64,000 bases of DNA from the NCBI GenBank assembly GCA_022072055.1, contig JAJVIK010000007.1, forward strand, positions 434,001 to 498,000, given 5' to 3'. Every line of letters starts with the position of its first letter. Position 1 is the stretch's first letter. Shown here in pieces: positions 9,167 through 17,291 of this stretch. Under the pieces are notes generated by a model. It made no database searches, was not told the origin of the DNA, and worked only from the letters and a program-made list of their open reading frames with translations. Made by a program: the position numbers and the translations under genes. This DNA is from a bacterium (lineage in GTDB: Bacteria > Hinthialibacterota > Hinthialibacteria > OLB16).

Positions 9167-9889
9167 ATGAGCCGGATCGAGGAAGCGCTGACCAAGGCAT
9201 CCCAAGGGGAGCGGCTTGGAATTTCGACACCGGTCGCCCCGATTCCGGCGCCGCTGGCGCCCGATGAGTCCAGCGAGTTCTCCTATCTGAGTTCGGTGAA
9301 CACCAATCTGCAGCTCGCGCTGGCGGAAGTGGAGCGTCCGGTGCTGGCGTTTGCCTCCGCGGTTCCCAAGGAAGGGGTCTCCACGGTGGTGTTCCATCTC
9401 GCCCGGTTGATGGCCAAGGATCGCCGAGTCCTGGTCGTGGATTTCAACGTTGGCGGGCCGCGCCTCCATAAGCTCTTTCAGACCGACAACATCAAGGGGC
9501 TATCCGATATCCTTCATGGAAGGAAAACCTTGGATGACTGTCTTGTGGAAACGGGGGTCCCGAATGTCCACCTCCTGCCCTGCGGCCCCACCGGGCACGC
9601 CCCCTTGCAGATTCTCGGCTCGGCGCCGATCAAACGCGTCCTCGCCGAGCTGCGCGCGCGTTACGATTGGGTTTTGATCGATTGCCCGCCGCTGCGCAAG
9701 CATCCCGAAACCGCGATCCTGGCCTCGCTGTGTGATGGAGTGGTTCTCGTGGTCCGCGCGCTCAAGACCCGCCGCGAATTAGTGAAATACTCCCAAGGGC
9801 TCCTGGAAAAGGCCGGCGCGCGGCAGGTCGGGGTGGTTCTCAACCGGGTCAAACACTGGATTCCGGACTTCATTTACCGCAGGCTCTAG
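9167..9889 (+). CDS. CpsD/CapB-like BY-kinase homologue with degenerate Walker A
   Basis: 240-aa cytoplasmic P-loop protein related to bacterial tyrosine autokinases that regulate polysaccharide copolymerases. The Walker A region reads VPKEGVST where the family has xxxGKST, so the phosphate-binding lysine is replaced by valine. Walker A' (VLVVDFNVGGPRLHKLF) keeps the first Asp but has Asn for the second. Walker B (WVLIDCPP) is intact. The C-terminus has a single Tyr rather than a tyrosine cluster. It may bind the GumC-like partner as a scaffold without normal kinase activity, which is inference. Confidence 0.85.
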   Translation: MSRIEEALTKASQGERLGISTPVAPIPAPLAPDESSEFSYLSSVNTNLQLALAEVERPVLAFASAVPKEGVSTVVFHLARLMAKDRRVLVVDFNVGGPRLHKLFQTDNIKGLSDILHGRKTLDDCLVETGVPNVHLLPCGPTGHAPLQILGSAPIKRVLAELRARYDWVLIDCPPLRKHPETAILASLCDGVVLVVRALKTRRELVKYSQGLLEKAGARQVGVVLNRVKHWIPDFIYRRL

Positions 9890-9911
9890 TCGCCCGCGAC
9901 CCCCGGGCGCC

Positions 9912-10859
9912 GTGTCAAACCTCCCGAGACTTTCCATTCTGATTGTGAGCTACAACACCCGCGAGCTCACTCTGGCGTGCCTGCGCTCGCTCGCGCGCCA
10001 CCCGCCGCACGGGGAGCATGAGGTGATGGTGGTCGATAACGCCTCCACCGATGGAAGCCTTGAAGCGATCCGAGCGGACTTCCCCAACGTGAAAGTCCTG
10101 CCGCTCGCGGGGAACCTGGGTTTCGCGCGGGCCAATAACCTGGCCATGCGCGAGGCGGCGGGAGAGGTCTTTGTTCTCCTGAACAGCGACACCGAACTTC
10201 ATGCCAACTCCCTTACCCGTCTGGCCGAGGCCTTCGCCGCCGATCCCGAACTCGCCGCCGCCGGGGGGAAGCTCCTGAACAGCGATGGCTCCCTGCAATT
10301 TGGCCTTCGCTATGACCCGAGGGTGACCAACGCCCTTTCCGAGGGCCTGTTCCTCCATCGCCTGCTCCCGGGTCCGTGGTTCGGCGAGGTGGAGAGACGC
10401 CCGTCGGCGTATGCGAGCCGACAGCGGGCGGAATGGCTCTCCGGCGCTTATCTTGCCGTCCGCCGAGAGTGGTGGGAGAGGGTGGGGGGACTCGATTCGG
10501 GCTTCTTCATGTACTCCGAGGATGCCGACTGGTGCCGGCGAATTCGCGAGGCCGGCGGGCGCGTCGAGTATCTGCCCGAATCGGTGGTCACTCATCATGG
10601 CGGCGGCAGTTCCTCGGGAAGCGGAGATCTGCATGTGATCCGATTCCTCGCCCGGGACCGCTACGCGCGCTTGCATTTCAGCCCCGCGCGCGCACTGGCC
10701 TATCGACTCGCGCTCGCGCTTGGATTGGCGCTCCGCGCGGCCTTCGCGCTCCCCCTCGCGCCGTTCGGTTCGCGCATCCGGAACGGCCTTGTCTGGCGCG
10801 CGCGCGCGGCGTGGCTGCTCTTCGCCGACCCGCTTCCCCTGGAGCCCCATCATGACTGA
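9912..10859 (+). CDS. family 2 glycosyltransferase (rhamnosyltransferase-like)
   Basis: 315-aa GT-A-fold glycosyltransferase that moves a sugar from a nucleotide donor, probably to the lipid-linked exopolysaccharide repeat unit. N-terminal motifs LSILIVSYNTRELT and VVDNASTDGS (about 41-50), a DxD-type site in LLNSDTE (about 95) and SEDADWCRRIREAGG (about 205-220) are typical of WbbL-like enzymes. It starts at GTG with no obvious ribosome site. The last 50 residues are hydrophobic. It overlaps the next glycosyltransferase gene by 8 bp. Confidence 0.92.
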   Translation: MSNLPRLSILIVSYNTRELTLACLRSLARHPPHGEHEVMVVDNASTDGSLEAIRADFPNVKVLPLAGNLGFARANNLAMREAAGEVFVLLNSDTELHANSLTRLAEAFAADPELAAAGGKLLNSDGSLQFGLRYDPRVTNALSEGLFLHRLLPGPWFGEVERRPSAYASRQRAEWLSGAYLAVRREWWERVGGLDSGFFMYSEDADWCRRIREAGGRVEYLPESVVTHHGGGSSSGSGDLHVIRFLARDRYARLHFSPARALAYRLALALGLALRAAFALPLAPFGSRIRNGLVWRARAAWLLFADPLPLEPHHD

Positions 10860-11817
10860 ACCTCTGGTCTCGGTGGTGATCCTGAACCACAACCGCAAGG
10901 AGATCCTGCGCGAGTGTCTGGAGAGCGCGCTCGACCTTGATTGGCCGAACCTGGAATGGATCCTGGTCGACAACGCCTCCACCGATGGCTCGGCGGAGAT
11001 GGCGGAGGAGGAATTCGGGGAGCATGTCCGGGTCATCCGCCGAAGCGAGAACTGTGTCACCGCCGCGCGCAACCAAGGCTTCGAAGCCGCTCGCGGCGGC
11101 GTGATTCTCTCCCTGGACAACGACATCCTCCTTCCGGATAGGGAGGTGGTGAGAAAGGGGCTGGAGCTGTTCGATTGCTTCCCGGAGGTGGGGCTGCTCT
11201 CCTTCGTGATCGGCGATCCCGACAAACCTTCAAGCTTCCTCCCGGAGCATTGGTGGCATCCGGTTCCACGCCAAGAGGGACAGGATCGTTTCTTCTTGAC
11301 CACTTACTTCCCCGAAGCGGCGCTTTTCCTGCGCGCGGAGGCTTTTCGTGTCACCGGCGGGTATGACCCTTTGTTCCACATGGGGGTGGAGCAGATCGAT
11401 CTCGCCCTCAAGCTGCTTCGCGAGGGGTATCTGGTTCTCTATTGCCCGAATCTGGTGTGCGTCGAACGGGTGACTCGCGGGCAGCTGGCGAGTCAAAGGA
11501 CTCGCATCCATTACCTGAACATGCGCAACAAGCTCTGGATCGCCTGGAAGCATTACCCGCTCGGAAAGGGATTTCGTTACGCGATGGGGCGGATCGGGGC
11601 CTCCGCGATACGGTCCCTTCGGCACGGTTGGTTCGGCTACTTCTTGGAGGGGCTGCGGGATGGCGTGCTCGCCCCGAAGGGGATCCGCGACCAGCGAAAG
11701 CCCCTGCCGGCCTCGGTCTGGAAGACCCATGATCGCATTCAGCGGGGCTGGTTCGTGGAGGGGGCTACCGCATCCCCGCTCCCGCCGGAACCCCAAGCGC
11801 CTGATGGAGACGAATAA
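10852..11817 (+). CDS. family 2 glycosyltransferase
   Basis: 321-aa second GT2 enzyme of the exopolysaccharide cluster. The ATG at 10852 lies inside the end of the upstream gene and begins TEPLVSVVILNHNRKEIL; longer in-frame extensions are non-homologous. Motifs: LVDNASTDGS (about 38-47) and the DxD-like LSLDNDILLP (about 86). The C-terminal region is amphipathic and may contact the membrane. It is coupled to the preceding gene, and both probably act on the polymer exported by the 5.8-9.9 kb genes. Confidence 0.92.
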   Translation: MTEPLVSVVILNHNRKEILRECLESALDLDWPNLEWILVDNASTDGSAEMAEEEFGEHVRVIRRSENCVTAARNQGFEAARGGVILSLDNDILLPDREVVRKGLELFDCFPEVGLLSFVIGDPDKPSSFLPEHWWHPVPRQEGQDRFFLTTYFPEAALFLRAEAFRVTGGYDPLFHMGVEQIDLALKLLREGYLVLYCPNLVCVERVTRGQLASQRTRIHYLNMRNKLWIAWKHYPLGKGFRYAMGRIGASAIRSLRHGWFGYFLEGLRDGVLAPKGIRDQRKPLPASVWKTHDRIQRGWFVEGATASPLPPEPQAPDGDE

Positions 11818-11864
11818 ATTGATGGTGTCGGCCATGCCCCAATCCGACTATACTGAACGGAAAC

Positions 11865-11886
11865 AAGGTCCCGGCGGGGGGACTTG
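11865..11886 (+). other. hairpin in the leader of the FecR-domain gene
   Basis: ACAAGGTCCC pairs with GGGACTTGT (one bulged G) around GGCGGG, about 70 bp before the FecR-domain start. A TATACT box lies just upstream (about 11849), but no good -35 is present at the right spacing. No U-tract follows, so this is more likely a leader structure than a terminator. Confidence 0.3.
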
Positions 11887-11957
11887 TCCCCACCTGGATC
11901 GGATGGCCAGTCTTTCCTATGATTGGGCCAGTTTTGAATGAAATGAGGTGTAAACCC

Positions 11958-12791
11958 ATGAAGGCTCATCGGATTTTAGGAATTCTTTCGGGGCTTGCCG
12001 TGGCGGCCCTTGTAGCTTCATCTTCGGCTTCCGCCCAAGGTCTGACCGCGCTGGCGATCGAGGCCGCCGGTAAGGCCGCCTACATGAAGGGAGGGGCCAA
12101 GCCCTATCTCCCGATCCAAGTCAATGTCACCCGTTTGAGCGAGGGGGATGTGATCCTCACCGGCCCGGATTCCCGGGTGCGGCTCTTGATCGAGGGTAAG
12201 ACTGTCCCCGCCGAGGGCGGGGATCCCAACCAGACCACGGTGGATGTCCAGGCTCGCTCCAAGGTTCAGCTTCGGGAGCTCCTGGCCACCGCCCAAGGCG
12301 GAGAGAATGTGCGGATCAGCATCGCCCAGGGACAAGTGATCTCGAATGTGCGCAAGATCGACACCAATTCGGAGCGCTTTGAAGTTGAGACCCCGACCGC
12401 GGTGGCCGCCGTGCGCGGCACCAACTACGCCGCTTTGGTGAAGTGGATCCGCAACACGCCCAAGAGCCAGATCAAGGTCAATCGAGGCACGGTGGCGCTT
12501 CTCGATCCGATCACCCGAATCAACCGCAGGCTCATGGAGGAAGGCGAGATTCTTGAGGTGGCGGCCGATGGCGGGATCAGTGTGCCCGCGGCGGGCGCGG
12601 CTCCGGCGGCGCCCGGCGGCGGTGGTCCGGCTGGGATCGGCGGCAAGGGCGGAATCGGCGGCGATGGACGCGATGGCGGCGCCGAAGAATCCGACACCGG
12701 TCAGTTCGACTCCGAGCGGATGGATCAAGACGAAGGGGATGACACCGGCGGCGGCCACGGTGGCGGTGGCGGCGGCGGCGGGAGAGGCTGA
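11958..12791 (+). CDS. secreted FecR-domain protein with Gly-rich tail
   Basis: 277-aa exported protein. The ATG at 11958 follows a GAGGTG ribosome site and opens a Sec signal peptide (hydrophobic core about 5-22, ending ASA). Residues about 45-200 form a FecR-type beta domain (GDVILTGPDSRVRLLI, then VETPTAVAAVRGTNYAALV). The tail is extremely Gly/Asp/Glu-rich. FecR domains in exported proteins of this kind are usually not iron-signalling anti-sigma factors; no sigma factor or TonB receptor is adjacent. The cluster position suggests a cell-surface role, which is inference. Confidence 0.75.
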   Translation: MKAHRILGILSGLAVAALVASSSASAQGLTALAIEAAGKAAYMKGGAKPYLPIQVNVTRLSEGDVILTGPDSRVRLLIEGKTVPAEGGDPNQTTVDVQARSKVQLRELLATAQGGENVRISIAQGQVISNVRKIDTNSERFEVETPTAVAAVRGTNYAALVKWIRNTPKSQIKVNRGTVALLDPITRINRRLMEEGEILEVAADGGISVPAAGAAPAAPGGGGPAGIGGKGGIGGDGRDGGAEESDTGQFDSERMDQDEGDDTGGGHGGGGGGGGRG

Positions 12792-12813
12792 ACCCGCGTT
12801 CGGTTGAACGGAT

Positions 12814-12847
12814 CGGGGGCGGCTCCTTCGGGACCCGCCCCCGTTTT
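12814..12847 (+). terminator. rho-independent terminator after the FecR-domain gene
   Basis: A 9-bp G+C stem (12814-12822 with 12835-12843) is followed by TTTT. It separates the plus-strand polysaccharide region from the convergent surE-pcm operon. Confidence 0.85.
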
Positions 12848-12908
12848 CATCTGAGGGTTTGAGTCAATCCAGGAGGCTACCGGGAAGCCGCCGCGGAGGG
12901 GGATTGAT

Positions 12909-13565
12909 TCATTCCTCAAACCCGCCTTGCCCAAGCAGCGGCACAAACACACACCCGCAAAGCTCCTCCATCGACACTCCGCCTGCGGTCTTCCAAACCC
13001 GCATGAGGGTCTGGGTCTCACGGCACCCCACCGGAAGCACCAGGATGCCGTTCTCCCCCAATTGTTCGATCAGCGGAGTCGGAATCATCGGCGCGGCGGC
13101 GGTCACCACAATCCGGTCGAAGGGGGACTCCGGATCCAGTCCCAGGCTCCCATCCGCGATCCGAAAATGCACGTTCTCGATTCCTCGCTTGCGCAGACGA
13201 AGCTGCGCGGTCGCGGAAAGGGTGGGCAGACGCTCCATGCTGAACACCTCCGCGGCCAGAAACGCCAGAATCGCGGTCTGATATCCCGATCCCGTTCCAA
13301 TCTCAAGGACCTTGTGGGTCGGGCGAATCTCCAGCGCCTGGGTCATCAGCGCGGTGATATAGGGCTGGGAGATGGTCTGTCCCTCTCCGATGGGGAGCGG
13401 GCAGTCGTCGTAGGCGCGGTCGCGGTGCTCCGGGAGGACAAACTCCTCGCGCGGGATGTTGAGAAAAGCGTCGAGAACTCTCGGATCGCGGATGCCTCTC
13501 CCCTTGAGATGCTCCTCGATCATTCGGTCACGGGGACTGGGGGTTTCGCGACGCCGGAAGAACAT
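12909..13565 (-). CDS. pcm: protein-L-isoaspartate O-methyltransferase
   Basis: Repairs isomerised aspartyl residues in aged proteins by SAM-dependent methylation. The 218-aa protein has the PCMT pattern: QTISQPYI (63-70, substrate site), SAM motif I VLEIGTGSGYQTA (86-98), then ITVTAAAP-like motif II (IVVTAAAPMIP). I chose the ATG at 13565, which has a purine-rich ribosome site and gives a standard-length enzyme; an upstream in-frame start would run into surE. It begins 7 bp after the surE stop, the conserved surE-pcm arrangement also seen in Proteobacteria. Confidence 0.94.
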   Translation of the reverse strand: MFFRRRETPSPRDRMIEEHLKGRGIRDPRVLDAFLNIPREEFVLPEHRDRAYDDCPLPIGEGQTISQPYITALMTQALEIRPTHKVLEIGTGSGYQTAILAFLAAEVFSMERLPTLSATAQLRLRKRGIENVHFRIADGSLGLDPESPFDRIVVTAAAPMIPTPLIEQLGENGILVLPVGCRETQTLMRVWKTAGGVSMEELCGCVFVPLLGQGGFEE

Positions 13566-13572
13566 GGCCGCC

Positions 13573-14394
13573 TCACCCCCCTCGCCCGGGCGGGGTCGAA
13601 GTGGTCTCCAGGGATGGCCATTCGGCGAACAGCGCAAGGTCCGAGCCGTTGGGGAGAAGCCAGCGCAACGGGGTCACCGAGGCCATCGATGCCTCCATCG
13701 CCTCGAAGTCGGTCCCCTCCAGCGGCTCATGGGTGGGCGGCTCGCCGCCCAGCCAGTAATACTCATCCCCCATTTCATCCACTTTCTTGATGAAATGGTC
13801 GCGGTAAATCCGCCTGCCGATGTGGGTGAAACGCCCCCCCTTGAAGAGCTCGATCGGGGTGTTGGGGACATTGATGTTCAGAAACACCTCGGGCGAAAAG
13901 GGGCGCGCGAGAAACTCGGGCAGAAACCGTTCCAGGAAACGGATAACCGTCTCAAAGTGGAGGCGCTGCGAGTCGAACCGGCTCGAAAATTCGGTCGCGA
14001 GCGAAACCGCCACCGAGCGCCGTCGAAAGATCGCTCCCTCCCGCGCGCCCGCCACTGTCCCGGAATAGACCACATCCGAGCCGAGATTCGCGCCATGATT
14101 GATTCCGGAGAAGACATAGTCCGGTCCATCATCCTGGGCCAGAAAACTCCGGATTCCGAACATCACACAATCCGCGGGCGTTCCCGAGAGGCTGTAGACC
14201 CCATCCGCGCGATGCTTGAGCTGCAACGGATGGTTCAGCGAGAACCCGTGCGAAACCCCGCTGCGCTCGCGGTCCGGGGCGATCACGGTCACCCGGCCAA
14301 AGCCGCGGAGGAGATCGGCCAGGCGGTGCAAGCCCTCCGCCTCAATGCCGTCATCGTTGGTGAGCAGAAAGTGGGGATGCGAGCTTGTCATCAT
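13573..14394 (-). CDS. surE: 5'/3'-nucleotidase SurE
   Basis: Survival protein SurE, a metal-dependent phosphatase acting on nucleoside monophosphates. FLLTNDDGIEAEGL (about 9-22) carries the catalytic Asp-Asp pair, and GINHGANLGSDVVYSGTVAGAREG is the second metal-site block (Asn, Ser). Length 273 aa from the ATG at 14394 (or 272 from 14391), close to family length plus a short C-terminal extension. First gene of the surE-pcm operon. The upstream region also serves the divergent GT-C gene at 14477. Confidence 0.95.
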   Translation of the reverse strand: MMTSSHPHFLLTNDDGIEAEGLHRLADLLRGFGRVTVIAPDRERSGVSHGFSLNHPLQLKHRADGVYSLSGTPADCVMFGIRSFLAQDDGPDYVFSGINHGANLGSDVVYSGTVAGAREGAIFRRRSVAVSLATEFSSRFDSQRLHFETVIRFLERFLPEFLARPFSPEVFLNINVPNTPIELFKGGRFTHIGRRIYRDHFIKKVDEMGDEYYWLGGEPPTHEPLEGTDFEAMEASMASVTPLRWLLPNGSDLALFAEWPSLETTSTPPGRGG

Positions 14395-14476
14395 CTTGAA
14401 TTGTGCCAGAGGGGGCGCAAGGCGGATAGAGTCGGGCAAGATGCCTGGCTGTCCGGGACCGTGCTACGATGGCCCC

Positions 14477-16033
14477 ATGAACGGTCGCCTGACCCTCGTT
14501 GCGGTGGTGGTTCTGATCCTGGCCGGGACCGCTCTGCGGGCGCGCGTCGGTCAGGAAATCCCCTACGATTCAGATGAGGCCATCGCGGGTTTGATGGCCC
14601 GCAATATCGCCTTTGAAGGGGAGGCGCCGATCTTCCTGTATGGCGAGAGTTATGTCGGTTCGGCGACTCAGTTTGTGGTGGCGGGATTGTTCCGGGCGGT
14701 TGGTTTCTCCCCCGCCATCCTGCGCTGGCCGGAGTACGCGCTCACCGCCATCCTGCTTTGGCTCGGCTTCCTGATCGCGCGACGGCGCGCGGGCCTTGAG
14801 GCCGGACTCTGGACCCTGCTGCTGCTCGCTCTACCCCCGGTCTTCCTTTCGGTTCTGAACCTCAAGTGCTGGGGGAACTACAACGAGACCTTTTGCCTCG
14901 GAGGAGCCCTCTGGCTCCTCACCCTTGTGATCCTCGAGCGACATGCCGAATCCAGGAGCGCGCACTGGGGGGCCTTTCTCGCATGGGGTTTCCTGTTCGG
15001 GCTGGGGTTCTGGATTCATTTCCCGATCCTGATTTACGCCCTCCCGTGTATGGCGATTCTTGCATGCATCCTTCCGGCAGGGGCGTGGCTGGTGAATGGC
15101 CCCCTCCTTGGGGTGGGATTCCTGATCGGATGGGGGCCCGCGCTGGCCTACAACCTCTCGAATGGGTTTTCCAATCTCGGCTATGCCGCCAAAGGCTCTT
15201 GGGACTACCTCACGCGCCTCGAGCAATCCGGCCCGCAACTGATCCGACTGGTGGAGCGCGGACTCCCCTTTCTGCTCGGCGCGCAAAGCGACACCGCCCG
15301 CTTCATCGACTTCCGCCAGTTCGATCCTCTGTTTGCGAAGGTTGCTGTCCTCGGAGGTTTTGGGTTCCTCGTTGTCCTGTATCTCCGGCGATGCGAGCGC
15401 GCGCCCAACAACTCTACCGGGAATCGCCTGATGGGCTGGATCCCGATCGGGATGATCCTGCTCACCCTCCTCGCGGCCATGTACGGCAGGTGGGGCGGCG
15501 GCGCCTTCACCCCGCGGTACTACTCCTTTCTCTACCTGCCGCTCTTTGTGATCGCCGGCCAGGGGCTGGCTTGGTGCCGGGAGCGCTTTGCTTCAATCAC
15601 CTTCATCTGGGCGGGGTTTCTGCTGTTTGTCCATCTTTATGGGCATGTGACCCTTGTCAACCACCCGCCTCCGAGAACCGCCGAGAAACTCGTGGCGTTC
15701 CTTGAGGAGCAGCGGATTTCCGCTGTCTTCACCGACTATTGGATCGCTCATCCGGTGACCTTTCTGACCAACGAGAAAGTCATCGGCTCGGTGCATGGAG
15801 GGCCGGTGCGGCATGAACGTTACCCGCGATATTCGCAAATGGCGGAACAGGCTGAGACAGTCGCCTACGCCCTTTACAGGGACATGCCGGAGGGACCGGA
15901 TGAGGTCTTGCGCCGGGAGCTGCGCGGGCTTGAGGTGACCTGGGAGGAGACCCCGATTGAGAATCTCACCGTGTTTCATCATCTCTCCCGAAAGGTGACA
16001 CCGGGAGAGATGAGGCTCCATTACCGTTATTGA
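14477..16033 (+). CDS. GT-C family membrane glycosyltransferase (GT39/ArnT-like)
   Basis: 518-aa polytopic membrane protein. After an N-terminal transmembrane helix the first periplasmic loop carries YDSDEAIAGLMARNI, the acidic DxDE motif typical of GT39/ArnT-like enzymes that transfer a sugar from a polyprenyl-phosphate donor. About ten further hydrophobic segments follow, then a soluble C-terminal domain (about 410-518). The ATG at 14477 is chosen because the residues encoded before it overlap surE and are not hydrophobic. Acceptor is unknown: lipid, surface glycan or protein. No polymerase or flippase gene is adjacent. Confidence 0.8.
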   Translation: MNGRLTLVAVVVLILAGTALRARVGQEIPYDSDEAIAGLMARNIAFEGEAPIFLYGESYVGSATQFVVAGLFRAVGFSPAILRWPEYALTAILLWLGFLIARRRAGLEAGLWTLLLLALPPVFLSVLNLKCWGNYNETFCLGGALWLLTLVILERHAESRSAHWGAFLAWGFLFGLGFWIHFPILIYALPCMAILACILPAGAWLVNGPLLGVGFLIGWGPALAYNLSNGFSNLGYAAKGSWDYLTRLEQSGPQLIRLVERGLPFLLGAQSDTARFIDFRQFDPLFAKVAVLGGFGFLVVLYLRRCERAPNNSTGNRLMGWIPIGMILLTLLAAMYGRWGGGAFTPRYYSFLYLPLFVIAGQGLAWCRERFASITFIWAGFLLFVHLYGHVTLVNHPPPRTAEKLVAFLEEQRISAVFTDYWIAHPVTFLTNEKVIGSVHGGPVRHERYPRYSQMAEQAETVAYALYRDMPEGPDEVLRRELRGLEVTWEETPIENLTVFHHLSRKVTPGEMRLHYRY

Positions 16034-16240
16034 GGAGGAACGCCGACCCGCACAGCCCCGCCTGGGACCGGCGAGGCGTAATCCGGAATCCGGAAAGTCC
16101 TGCAGTCACCACGCGCGACTCGTGATCAACCCCTTTACCGGGGAGGAAGATGTGGCGCGTGCGTATCAGAATTGGCGAATCACAAACTGACTTGCGCGTC
16201 CGCGTCGGTTCGCTGTTGCCCGGTCACGGCTTTTCTTTTG

Positions 16241-16268
16241 TTGCAATCGGTTGGAATGAGAGTATATT
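16241..16268 (+). promoter_or_regulatory. predicted sigma-70 promoter
   Basis: TTGCAA (16241-16246), 16-bp spacer, TATATT (16263-16268), about 37 bp upstream of the ATG at 16305. The -10 matches five of six consensus bases and the -35 four of six. The rest of the 16034-16304 gap shows no gene. Confidence 0.5.
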
Positions 16269-16304
16269 GAGATTCTTCCACCGGGCGCGGAACAATCGCC
16301 CTTA

Positions 16305-17270
16305 ATGGACCTTATGCCGATAATATTTGTTGCGGGCCTTGTTTTTTGGCAGTTCCAATCTCCCGCCCAACCCGCCGGACCGATCCTTGAAGCCTCCGAT
16401 GTGCTGTGCGCGATTCAGTACCGCTATGCCTCTTCGGCCAATGGCCTGCGGGGGACCATCCTGTGCGACTCGCAACAATCATCCGGGGGCGCGGATTTCT
16501 TTTTTATCAGCCGTCACTGGCGCACGGACCTTGTCGGAGAAACCGAATGCGATTGCGACCTTGATTTTGACGGTCTCACCGCCTGTGAAGAAGTCGCGGT
16601 CTGCGGTAATCCCGCGGATAATGACGCCGACAACGACTGCCTCGGGGATGGTCTTGAAGTCCTTCTGGGTCTCAATCCCTCGATGAGCGACACGGATGGG
16701 AATGGCACTGATGACGGGGATGAAGACTTGGACCAGGACGGCATCCCGGAAAAGGATGAGGACTTTGATGCGGATGCCCTCTACAACTGCCAGGAGGTGA
16801 TGGCGGGAACCGATCCCACCTCCCCGGACACGGATGGGGACGGGTTCCCGGATGGCGCCGAGGTCGATGCTCAGACCCTGGCGCTCCTCAGCAACCCGCA
16901 AGATGACTCAAGCGAACCGGAACTCCCATCGGTCTCGGCGCCTCCCGCGCTAGCGGTCCTTCCCAAGAGTGACTTCGCGGCGGGTGAGTTTACCTTTAAC
17001 ACGTCGGCGAGTTTTCCCCCGGCGCTCGTTGTCATCCCCAGCTCCGACGCGAACACGCCCGGACTGGAGTTCAATCTGACTCTAAGCTCCCCACCCACGA
17101 CTGTCGTGGCTCCGAGCTCGAATCCCGACGCGGTTGGGTTGGAGTTTAATCTATCGGTCAGCTTTCTGCCCGCCACGGTGGTCATACCCTCCAGCCAATC
17201 GGCTGGAACCGGCGGCCTCAACCTGAACACTTCGGTGGCGTTTCCGCCGACTCAAGTCGAATATCAGTAA
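16305..17270 (+). CDS. secreted protein with thrombospondin-3-like Ca repeats and 25-residue C-terminal repeats
   Basis: 321-aa exported protein with an N-terminal hydrophobic signal (PIIFVAGLVFWQF). Residues about 85-195 hold acidic calcium-binding repeats of the thrombospondin type 3 kind (DNDADNDCLGDGLEVLLGLN, SDTDGNGTDDGDEDLDQDGI, SPDTDGDGFPDGAEV), with paired cysteines. From about residue 211 there are four 25-26-residue units of the form S-x-PP-x-x-VV-x-P-S-S-(n7)-GLEFNL-x-V, ending in a partial fifth. I know no family with this unit. Cell-surface or matrix role inferred. Twenty-one bp separate it from the next secreted protein gene. Confidence 0.7.
   Translation: MDLMPIIFVAGLVFWQFQSPAQPAGPILEASDVLCAIQYRYASSANGLRGTILCDSQQSSGGADFFFISRHWRTDLVGETECDCDLDFDGLTACEEVAVCGNPADNDADNDCLGDGLEVLLGLNPSMSDTDGNGTDDGDEDLDQDGIPEKDEDFDADALYNCQEVMAGTDPTSPDTDGDGFPDGAEVDAQTLALLSNPQDDSSEPELPSVSAPPALAVLPKSDFAAGEFTFNTSASFPPALVVIPSSDANTPGLEFNLTLSSPPTTVVAPSSNPDAVGLEFNLSVSFLPATVVIPSSQSAGTGGLNLNTSVAFPPTQVEYQ
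16936..17267 (+). repeat. 75-bp coding tandem repeats (about 4.4 copies)
   Basis: Protein-level period of 25-26 residues; the core PP-x-x-VV-x-PSS and GLEFNL recur. The copies have diverged at the DNA level, so this is an old, selected protein repeat rather than a recent slippage array. Confidence 0.7.
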
Positions 17271-17291
17271 ATTGTTTCTGGAGGATGAAAA

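Noticed and set aside
7472-9469. 665-codon minus-strand frame
   Set aside because: Antisense to the copolymerase and kinase-like genes; composition is typical of a shadow frame.
11820-11855. Full sigma-70 promoter before the FecR-domain gene
   Set aside because: TATACT is good, but the nearest TTGATG is 24 bp upstream, too far.
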